A stretch of 12,045 bases of DNA. Origin: CAZAYB01 sp964489215. Its GTDB lineage: Bacteria > Planctomycetota > Phycisphaerae > Sedimentisphaerales > Anaerohalosphaeraceae. Positions 6,281-12,045 of this stretch are shown piece after piece; position 1 is the stretch's first letter; the number at the start of each line of letters is the position of its first letter. Made by a program: the position numbers and the translations under genes. Below the pieces are notes generated by a model. The model saw only the letters and a list, made by a program, of their open reading frames with translations, had not been told where the DNA came from and searched no databases. The stretch lies in the NCBI GenBank assembly GCA_964489215.1, contig CAZAYB010000079.1, positions 1 to 12,045 on the forward strand. The letters are read 5' to 3'.

Positions 6281-7018
6281 ATGAGACAGAAGGTAAACAG
6301 ACGGAATATGATGAAAGCAACTATTGCTGGCGGAGTTTTGGGTATGAGCGGGGGAAGCGAAATAATTGGGGCAGATATGAATGACAAGGGTGCTTGTCCG
6401 GGTCTTGAGGATTCATTTGGCGGGGGTGTTTATAAACTTCCTGAGCTTGGTTACGGTTATGATGAGCTTGAGCCTTATTATGGAGAAAAGAATCTGCGTA
6501 TTCATCATCAAAAGCATCACAGCGGGTATGTAAATGGTCTGAATTCTACACTCAGTGAGCTTAAGAATCTGCGTCAGAGCGGCCAGCTGGATTCAATCAA
6601 GAGTTTGAGCAGGGGTTTGGCTTTTCACGGCAGCGGTCATGTGCTGCATTGTCTTTTCTGGCGGTCCATGCGGCCAGGGGGTTCGGATATGCCTAATATT
6701 CTTGGCAAGGCTATGAAGGAGAGTTTTGGCTCTGTTGAGGCAGGTAAGGCTCATTTTGCGGCGGCGACTAAGAGTGTTGAGGCAAGCGGCTGGGGTGTTT
6801 TGGCTTATGAGCCAGTTTCGAAAGGATTGATGGTTCTGCAGGCTGAAAAACATCAGGATCTTGCAATTTGGGGGGTTGTTCCTTTATTGGTTTGTGATGT
6901 CTGGGAGCATGCTTATTATCTGAAATATGCTAACGAGCGAGGTAAGTGGGTTGATAATTTTATGAAGATTGCTGACTGGTCGTTTGCGAATAGCCGACTT
7001 GAAGCTGTCCGGGGTTAG
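6281..7018 (+). CDS. Tat-exported Fe/Mn superoxide dismutase
   Basis: Converts superoxide to hydrogen peroxide and oxygen. From the ATG at 6281 the protein has 245 aa. Residues 6-30 (VNRRNMMKATIAGGVLGMSG onward) form a twin-arginine signal, placing the folded, metal-loaded enzyme outside the cytoplasm. The Fe/Mn SOD domain follows from about residue 50: YKLPELGYGYDELEP, metal ligand His75 (RIHHQKHH), His123 (GSGHVLHCLFW), Asp206 and His210 (DVWEHAYYL); the active-site Gln is probably Gln192 (EKHQD), the arrangement usual in Mn-type enzymes. AAGGG (6271-6275) precedes the ATG. A TTG at 6236 in the same frame has a better GAGGAGG site and would add 15 residues before the Tat motif, so the start is not fully settled. 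Metal type cannot be read with certainty. Confidence 0.93.
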   Translation: MRQKVNRRNMMKATIAGGVLGMSGGSEIIGADMNDKGACPGLEDSFGGGVYKLPELGYGYDELEPYYGEKNLRIHHQKHHSGYVNGLNSTLSELKNLRQSGQLDSIKSLSRGLAFHGSGHVLHCLFWRSMRPGGSDMPNILGKAMKESFGSVEAGKAHFAAATKSVEASGWGVLAYEPVSKGLMVLQAEKHQDLAIWGVVPLLVCDVWEHAYYLKYANERGKWVDNFMKIADWSFANSRLEAVRG

Positions 7019-7070
7019 TTATGAGGCGGTTTATCCTGTATTTGAGGTGTGCGTAATTGCGGAATTGATA

Positions 7071-7099
7071 TTGAGCGCGGTGCTTTTTTCTGTTATAAT
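7071..7099 (+). promoter_or_regulatory. promoter of the GPH symporter gene
   Basis: TTGAGC (7071-7076, 4 of 6) and a perfect TATAAT (7094-7099) are 17 nt apart. The leader from about 7106 to 7277 is some 170 nt and contains a 6-bp inverted repeat ATCCGG/CCGGAT (7188-7193, 7222-7227). Nothing else is seen in it. Confidence 0.6.
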
Positions 7100-7276
7100 C
7101 TTCCAATTATAGTAGCCGAGATTTTTTTACGGACTATTTTTTCTGCGGCAAGAGAATTTTGAGTAAACTTTCTGGCCTTTTTATATCATCCGGGCGGGGG
7201 TGCAAAAGGGGCAGCAGTTTTCCGGATTTTCAAGGTTTATGGTTCCAGTTTACAGGTTATTTTAAGGAAGGTTTCT

Positions 7277-8755
7277 ATGTCAAATCAGGAAGATCTTAAG
7301 GAGTTGAGGAGTTGTCCTACCATTGATATGGTGAAGTATTCAAGCGGAGATGCTACGGTTTCGCTTGTTATGAATTCGATATTTGGTTTCGCGATGCTTT
7401 ACTATACAAATGCGTTGGGGCTAAGCGGTAAGCTTGCGGGTATTGCCATGGGGGTTGCGACTCTTTGGGATGCTGTTTCTGATCCTGTTATGGGTCATAT
7501 AACAGACAATACATCCAGCAGGTTTGGCAGACGTCATCCATATATTCTTTTTGGCGGGATATTGATGGTAGTCAGTTATTTTTTCATTTGGTATGTTCCG
7601 GATATATTTACTTCCAGTAACTTGTTTCTTTTCTGGTACCTTGTAGTAATGAATCTTATTGTCCGAACGGCTTTTACGGTTTTTGCGATTCCTTATACGG
7701 CGTTGGGTTTTGAGATGTGCAGGGATTATGAGGGCAGGAGCAAGATTCAGGGTATTCGAACGAGCGTTAATATGGCGGCTAATCTTCTTGGGCCGGCACT
7801 TTCCTGGGCGGTGTTTTTCGGTAATAATGAGACGGTAAGGGCTACGAGTGTTGCGGGTAACTATATCAAGATGGGTGCAGTGTTCGCGATTGTGGGGCTT
7901 TTGATTGTTTTGTTTTTAACTTTCAGTACGAGTAAGTATATTATTGATTCCCGTAATATGAAGTTTGAGGGTAAAAGTGTTGGTGCATTTTTTCGGGATA
8001 TGAAGCAGATATTAACAGACCGTTATCCGCGTTGGGTTTTTGGTTATGCGATAGTTGTCATTATCGGGATAGCACTTGTGAGCAGTTTGCAGATGTATAT
8101 TTTTGAAGATGTTCTTCTGCTTAGCGGAATCAAGAAGATGATTGTTCATGGGGGAACAATGATAGGTATGGGGCTTGGAGCTTTGTCTGCATCTTATCTT
8201 GCTGGTCGTTTTGAAAAAAAAGGAGCGGTTTTCATAGGCGGTATCGGGAGTATATTCTGTGAGCTACTTTTGTGTTTTCTTCTTGTGAGCGATGTGTTAA
8301 AGACTCATGAAAGTGAGGTTCTGTTTGGGGTTGAAGTGCCGGTGACGTTTTTGACGGTAACTATTCTCCATGGTTTGTACTGGTTTGGAAATGGTGTTAT
8401 GCTTCCTATAGCGACGAGTATGATGGCGGATATTTCGGAGATTCATGAGATACGCACCGGGATTAACAAAGACGGCGCGTATGCAGCGGTTTACAGTTTC
8501 GCGATGAAGTTTGCGATGAGCTTTGCTCTTTTTGTTTCCGGTTACACTCTTGAGTTTACGGGTTTTGTTGCAGGTGCTGAAGGGGGGCAAACCCAGGATG
8601 TTCTCGACCGTCTTACTATGGCTACTTTTCTTTTTGGTCCTTTGATATCTCTTACGGCACTGGTTTTGATAAAGCTTTATCCGGTAGATAAGAAATTGAT
8701 TGAGCAGATACGTTCAGATAAGACTTATAAAGATCGGGCAATTACAGAACAGTAG
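7277..8755 (+). CDS. GPH-family (MelB-type) sugar:cation symporter
   Basis: Inner-membrane secondary transporter of the glycoside-pentoside-hexuronide:cation symporter family within the major facilitator fold; 492 aa with about 12 hydrophobic segments. The family signature is clear: WDAVSDPVMGHITDNTSS (64-81) continuing into RFGRRHP, where Asp65 and Asp69 match the two aspartates that bind the coupling cation in MelB (the MelB Asn between them is Ser68 here); also IPYTALGFEM followed by RSKIQGIR, and near the C-terminus the MADISE block with TGINKDGAYAA. AAGGAAGG (7264-7271) lies 5 nt before the ATG. It has its own promoter and no sugar-metabolic gene directly beside it, so the substrate is unknown; malQ lies 1.7 kb downstream. 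Confidence 0.92.
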   Translation: MSNQEDLKELRSCPTIDMVKYSSGDATVSLVMNSIFGFAMLYYTNALGLSGKLAGIAMGVATLWDAVSDPVMGHITDNTSSRFGRRHPYILFGGILMVVSYFFIWYVPDIFTSSNLFLFWYLVVMNLIVRTAFTVFAIPYTALGFEMCRDYEGRSKIQGIRTSVNMAANLLGPALSWAVFFGNNETVRATSVAGNYIKMGAVFAIVGLLIVLFLTFSTSKYIIDSRNMKFEGKSVGAFFRDMKQILTDRYPRWVFGYAIVVIIGIALVSSLQMYIFEDVLLLSGIKKMIVHGGTMIGMGLGALSASYLAGRFEKKGAVFIGGIGSIFCELLLCFLLVSDVLKTHESEVLFGVEVPVTFLTVTILHGLYWFGNGVMLPIATSMMADISEIHEIRTGINKDGAYAAVYSFAMKFAMSFALFVSGYTLEFTGFVAGAEGGQTQDVLDRLTMATFLFGPLISLTALVLIKLYPVDKKLIEQIRSDKTYKDRAITEQ

Positions 8756-8898
8756 AAGCTGTAATCATATTTGGCTTTTCGTAATTTTTGGCCATTTTGG
8801 ATTTCAAAGATGCTGTGACATTTAAGTATTTGGATTTTGTATATTACTGTAAGTAAGGCAGGATATCAAGTTTGAAAGTGAGAATTTATATGGAGTGG

Positions 8899-9048
8899 GA
8901 TATCAGCTCGGCAAATGCCCGAGGCCGGTCGGACACGGTCACAGCTGCCGGGGCCCTTTAAGGACCTAACCGACCATCGGGCATAAGCTTTTCCGAGCGT
9001 AAAACAAGCATTTCTTACTACGATCCTCCATGACGCTGTGATGATATC
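8899..9048 (-). ncRNA. candidate structured RNA (unrecognised), probably minus strand
   Basis: Nested inverted repeats make a long rod: GATATCA/TGATATC (8899-8905, 9042-9048), GCTCGG/CCGAGC (8906-8911, 8993-8998), ATGCCCGA/TCGGGCAT (8915-8922, 8977-8984) and GGTCGG/CCGACC (8927-8932, 8970-8975). At the tip, on the minus strand, GGTCC and GGGCC pair around TTAAA through a U-G wobble that would be a C-A mismatch on the plus strand, which favours the minus strand. One side has a ~43-nt insert (8999-9041) that can form a further small hairpin. The block is far more GC-rich than its surroundings. I compared it mentally with RNase P, tmRNA, SRP, 6S and common riboswitches and found no match. A palindromic mobile element is the alternative. 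Confidence 0.45.
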
Positions 9049-9075
9049 AATTATGTAAACCTTTTTGAAGCTTCT

Positions 9076-9104
9076 ATTATGCAGGTGTGACAACAGTATG
9101 TCAT
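9076..9104 (-). promoter_or_regulatory. possible promoter for the structured RNA
   Basis: On the minus strand ATGACA (9104-9099, 5 of 6) and CATAAT (9081-9076, 5 of 6) are 17 nt apart. Transcription would start near 9069, about 20 nt before the outer stem of the structured block. Confidence 0.4.
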
Positions 9105-9215
9105 TTATACAGAAAAAAGGGTTCTTCTGAAAAATGAGGCAGGTAAATTTTCTCTTAATTGACAATTGAAAAGTTAAATAGTTATCCTTCCATTTACAGG
9201 ATGGACTAAAAAAAG

Positions 9216-9244
9216 TTGCGAACAGCTTTTTGTTGTGTTAAATT
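9216..9244 (+). promoter_or_regulatory. possible start-proximal promoter of the membrane protein gene
   Basis: TTGCGA (9216-9221, 4 of 6) and TAAATT (9239-9244, 4 of 6) have a 17-nt spacer. The predicted start of transcription would fall at or next to the ATG at 9251, giving a leaderless message, which would fit the lack of a ribosome binding site. Confidence 0.3.
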
Positions 9245-9250
9245 CTGCTT

Positions 9251-10399
9251 ATGAGAAAAAAATTGATATTAATATTGGGCTTTTTTGTGATATTCCTGGT
9301 TTGCGGGGGTATGGGGGGCGGTATTGGTTATACTCGTGATTCTGCAGGGGAAGATGTCGCTGCTGGAAAAGAGCTTGTTGAGCGTATCGGTGTTGAGGAG
9401 GTTATGGGGCCATTGGCGCCTGTAGCATTATCTCCTTTTTTCGGGATGACATGTTTGTCCGGTACTAGTATTCTTTCTAGTAAGGGTATGCTTCCTGAGA
9501 ACAGTTTTTTAACGGACAACAGTGCCCTTAATAACGGTGGGGTATTTCTGGCTTTTCTTGGGTTGACAATTATTACGAGTATTCCGAAACTCAGCAGCGG
9601 CAGTAAGATATTTGCAGAGGCTGTTGACCAGCTTGAGACTTATGCGGGGATAGTATCTTTTGCGGTAGTATATTTGCTTGCAGATTTTGGTTTGGATGAG
9701 GCTGCCAAAGGTGCTGATGTTGTTTATCAGGCTGGTGTTATAAGCTTTACTAAGGAAACGCTTTTGCTCGCTGCTGCATTGTGTAATATTTTTGTCATAA
9801 ATGCGGTGAAGTATTTCTTTGAGCTTTTGGTTCTGATATCTCCGATTCCATTGATAGATGCTTTTTTTGAAGCTGCGAATAAGGCATTTGCAGGCGGTTT
9901 GGCACTTATTTATGCTTTCAGTCCCGGGGCTGCACTTGTGATAGATCTTATACTTTTTGGTTTGTGTTTACTGGTTTTCGGCAAGGTATGGCGGCTTTTG
10001 CGTTATTACAGGAATATTCTTTTGTATCCAGTTACGGGAGGTTTCTTGCGTGTTCGTGAGCGAGATATCAGAGCGGCCAGGAGGTTCGGCGAAGGTGCGG
10101 GCAGTGAGCGAATGCTTTGCAGAGTATTTCCGAGCAGGAAAATCGGGCATATAAAGAAGAAGAGTATGTGTTATCTTTTCGGCAGGGATGACGGTTTTGT
10201 TCTTGTTGGTCCCGGTTTATTCCGGGGGGCGAAGTTTGAGCGGCTTGCAAGGAACAATGTAGAAATAGACGTTGAAAAGGGAGTTTTCAGCAACAGGTTG
10301 AAATTTTCTGAGCCAGGCGGTAAAAGTGTTTTTTCTTTGATTTTCAGCCATTTTTATGATGACAGGCTCGATGATATTCGGTCAAATGCGGGGGGATAA
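9251..10399 (+). CDS. membrane protein of unknown function
   Basis: Not recognised. The 382-aa protein starts with a hydrophobic signal or anchor (residues 3-25), then a Gly-rich step and a predicted exported stretch (27-90). Hydrophobic segments follow at about 97-111, 131-147, 170-200 and 212-245. Then comes a basic segment, KVWRLLRYYR (245-254), marking the cytoplasmic face, and a soluble C-terminal domain (about 255-382) rich in Arg and Gly. The block SIPKLSSGSKIFAEAVDQLE (110-129) with the following membrane segments faintly resembles DUF4126-type membrane proteins, but I would not assign it. No Shine-Dalgarno sequence lies before the ATG at 9251. The malQ start is 51 nt after its stop, so the two may be co-transcribed. 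Confidence 0.75.
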   Translation: MRKKLILILGFFVIFLVCGGMGGGIGYTRDSAGEDVAAGKELVERIGVEEVMGPLAPVALSPFFGMTCLSGTSILSSKGMLPENSFLTDNSALNNGGVFLAFLGLTIITSIPKLSSGSKIFAEAVDQLETYAGIVSFAVVYLLADFGLDEAAKGADVVYQAGVISFTKETLLLAAALCNIFVINAVKYFFELLVLISPIPLIDAFFEAANKAFAGGLALIYAFSPGAALVIDLILFGLCLLVFGKVWRLLRYYRNILLYPVTGGFLRVRERDIRAARRFGEGAGSERMLCRVFPSRKIGHIKKKSMCYLFGRDDGFVLVGPGLFRGAKFERLARNNVEIDVEKGVFSNRLKFSEPGGKSVFSLIFSHFYDDRLDDIRSNAGG

Positions 10400-10450
10400 T
10401 TCGGATAAGTTTTTTGGGGGCATGGACATGTTAAATCTGGAGTTTGTTTT

Positions 10451-11941
10451 ATGGACAGAGCCAGCGGGATATTACTACATTTTACAAGTCTTTGGGGCAA
10501 ATACGGCATTGGTGATCTGGGCAGGTGTGCTTATGATTTTGCTGATTTTCTTGTTGAGAGCGGTCAGAGATACTGGCAGGTTTTGCCGGTTAATCCGGTT
10601 CGGGGGGAGTGCGGCTGGTCGCCATATAATTGCGATTCCGCTTTTGCCGGTTGTGAGCTTTTAATAAGTCCGGAGCTGCTTTATGAGGACGGCCTTTTGG
10701 ATAAGGCGGATTTGGATACAGGGGGCAGTTTTGATGAAAACCGTGTTGATTATGTTAAGGTTCACAGATTTAAGGAACGACTTTTTAAGCGGTCGTGGAA
10801 TATATTTTGTAATAAAGGTGATTTTGATGATTTTGAAAAGTTTTGCCAAAGCAGCAATTGGTGGCTTGATGATTATTCTTTGTTTACGGCATTGAGAGAC
10901 AGGTATAATAAGATATGGTACAATTGGCCAAAGGAGCTTAGGGACAGGCACAAGCGTTCAATGGTAAAGGCAAGGCGCGAGCTTGAGGGTCAGTTGTTAT
11001 TTGCTAAATTTAAGCAGTATTTGTTTTTTGATCAGTATCTAAGGTTGAAATCTTATTGTAACAGCAGGGGGGTTGAGATAATTGGCGATATTCCGATATA
11101 TGTTGCGCTTGGCAGTTCGGAAGTCTGGGCGAATTCTAAAATATTCAAGCTTGACCGTGAAAAAAAGCCTAAATTTTGCGCAGGAGTTCCTCCGGATGTA
11201 TTCAGTTCAACAGGTCAGCTCTGGGGTAATCCGGTTTATAACTGGGGTGCTCTTAAGCGCAGCGGTTATCAGTGGTGGCTTGGTCGATTGAAACATAATC
11301 TTGTATTGTTTGATAAGGTTCGAATAGATCATTTTCGAGGTTTTGTGGCGTTCTGGCAGGTCAGAGCAGGCGAAAAGACGGCGGTCAACGGCAAGTGGGT
11401 AAAGGTTGACTCTGTGGATTTTTTTGGTGAGGTTTTTTCGGAAATTTCGAAAGACTCGATTATTGTTGAGGATCTTGGGCTTATTACTGATGATGTAAGG
11501 TCAGTAATCGAGGAATTCGGCCTTGCCTCGATGAAAGTTCTTTTGTTTGGTTTTAACGATATGGACGGCAGCAATCAGTATCTTCCCCATAACCATATTC
11601 GAAATTGTGTGGTTTATACAGGCACGCATGATAATAACACAGTGCGGGGTTGGTTTGAGAATGAGGTCAGCAGAGATGTTAAGGCTTTTACCGAGGCTTA
11701 TTTTGGTAAGAAGCTCAGAGCTGGCAGTGTATCGAGTGATTTTGTTCGAATGGGCATGGAGTCTGTAGGCAATACAGCTATTTTTCCATTGCAGGATGTG
11801 GCAGGTATTGGTTCTCAGGGTCGAATGAATAAACCTTCTACAGTTCGAGGTAACTGGCGCTGGCGTTGCGTGGAGAGAGTTATTGGCGGTTCAGCTGCAA
11901 TTGATCTTAAGAGATTATGTGAATTGGGCGGCAGGATTTAG
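10451..11941 (+). CDS. malQ: 4-alpha-glucanotransferase (amylomaltase, GH77)
   Basis: Transfers alpha-1,4-glucan segments between maltooligosaccharides or to glucose, in maltodextrin and glycogen turnover; cytoplasmic. At 496 aa it has the usual length of the short bacterial form. Family motifs appear in order: GILLHFTSLWGKYGIGDLG (6-24), WQVLPVNP (42-49), SPYNCDSAFAG (57-67), GDIPIYVA (212-219), PPDVFSSTGQLWGNPVYNW (247-265). The catalytic nucleophile is Asp293 in VRIDHFRG, the acid/base Glu340 in IVEDLG and the third carboxylate Asp394 in TGTHDNNT; the C-terminus has MNKPSTVRGNWRWR (459-472). All catalytic residues are present, so it should be active. GGAG (10439-10442) precedes the ATG by 8 nt. 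Its stop is only 7 nt from the end of the converging minus-strand gene. Confidence 0.95.
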   Translation: MDRASGILLHFTSLWGKYGIGDLGRCAYDFADFLVESGQRYWQVLPVNPVRGECGWSPYNCDSAFAGCELLISPELLYEDGLLDKADLDTGGSFDENRVDYVKVHRFKERLFKRSWNIFCNKGDFDDFEKFCQSSNWWLDDYSLFTALRDRYNKIWYNWPKELRDRHKRSMVKARRELEGQLLFAKFKQYLFFDQYLRLKSYCNSRGVEIIGDIPIYVALGSSEVWANSKIFKLDREKKPKFCAGVPPDVFSSTGQLWGNPVYNWGALKRSGYQWWLGRLKHNLVLFDKVRIDHFRGFVAFWQVRAGEKTAVNGKWVKVDSVDFFGEVFSEISKDSIIVEDLGLITDDVRSVIEEFGLASMKVLLFGFNDMDGSNQYLPHNHIRNCVVYTGTHDNNTVRGWFENEVSRDVKAFTEAYFGKKLRAGSVSSDFVRMGMESVGNTAIFPLQDVAGIGSQGRMNKPSTVRGNWRWRCVERVIGGSAAIDLKRLCELGGRI

Positions 11942-11948
11942 GTTTTAG

Positions 11949-12045
11949 TTATTTTTTAGCCTTTGCTTTTTCCTTATCGTTTTCCTGGGGCACAATTCTT
12001 CTGCATTCACCGCACCAACCGATAGGCGGTGTTGTGGGCCATTTT
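11949..12045 (-). CDS. 3' end of an unidentified gene with a CxxC motif (partial)
   Basis: On the minus strand an open frame enters from beyond the window and ends with TAA at 11951-11949. The last 31 residues read KWPTTPPIGWCGECRRIVPQ and then a charged tail of Glu, Asp, Lys and Ala. CGEC may be half of a zinc-binding site. It converges on malQ with a 7-nt gap and no terminator between them. Too short to name; the reality of the gene is inferred from the clean frame and lysine-rich end. Confidence 0.45.
   Translation of the reverse strand, partial: KWPTTPPIGWCGECRRIVPQENDKEKAKAKK

Larger units (their letters stand above)
8756..9250. other. gene-free region between the symporter and the membrane protein gene
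   Basis: 495 nt with no credible gene. AT-rich flanks surround a GC-rich structured block (8899-9048, separate entry). GATATCA occurs three times: 8862-8868 and at both ends of the block (8899-8905 and 9043-9049). A TTGACA at 9159-9164 with TATCCT at 9183-9188 (18-nt spacer) is a possible plus-strand promoter for the downstream gene. Confidence 0.5.

Noticed and set aside
8899..9048. integron attC site, 6S RNA or SRP RNA
   Set aside because: No attC core-site ends, no SRP GGAAGGAAGC-type motif, and the bulge is strongly one-sided rather than the central bubble of 6S RNA.
8866..9165. 99-aa open frame on the minus strand
   Set aside because: It starts with TTG without a ribosome binding site, runs straight through the palindromic structured block and has no protein-like features.

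Overview
The window reads as a chromosomal stretch of a moderately AT-rich bacterium. The lineage cannot be fixed without searches. The Tat-exported superoxide dismutase, the lipoprotein and the class of proteins seen suggest a Gram-negative cell, and my impression (not a demonstration) is Planctomycetota, Phycisphaerae-like. No transposase, integrase, phage, CRISPR, tRNA or rRNA gene was seen.

Layout. (1) 1-4741: a branched-chain amino acid operon, ilvB-ilvN-ilvC, followed by a lipoprotein gene and closed by a strong, symmetrical terminator. It starts with a good sigma70-type promoter at 9-37 and a leader of about 465 nt. The leader holds a small terminator-like hairpin, an unlisted 41-codon ORF (233-358) with a good ribosome binding site, and two strong stem-loops, one of which encloses the ORF's stop codon. 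(2) 4864-5941, minus strand: nrdR followed by a second, stand-alone ATP-cone protein. The nrdR promoter carries two NrdR-box-like palindromes, one inside the -35/-10 spacer. (3) 6281-7018: a Tat-exported Fe/Mn superoxide dismutase. (4) 7277-8755: a GPH-family (MelB-type) sugar/cation symporter with its own promoter at 7071-7099. (5) 8756-9250: a gene-free stretch holding a GC-rich, rod-like inverted-repeat structure (8899-9048), a candidate structured RNA, probably read on the minus strand. (6) 9251-11941: an unrecognised membrane protein with no visible ribosome binding site, then malQ (4-alpha-glucanotransferase). (7) 11949-12045: the 3' end of a minus-strand gene with a CxxC motif.

How the genes fit together. 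IlvB/IlvN make acetolactate or acetohydroxybutyrate and IlvC converts these to dihydroxy acids. The IlvC cofactor loop lacks the usual phosphate-binding Arg and Ser and is acidic, which suggests NADH use. NrdR is the ATP-cone repressor of ribonucleotide reductase genes and here appears to control itself and its ATP-cone partner. The symporter and MalQ fit uptake of glycosides and alpha-glucan turnover but are not clearly one operon.

Main points of interest: the ilv leader, the probable NADH-type IlvC, the nrdR/ATP-cone pair with its operator, and the structured element at 8899-9048.
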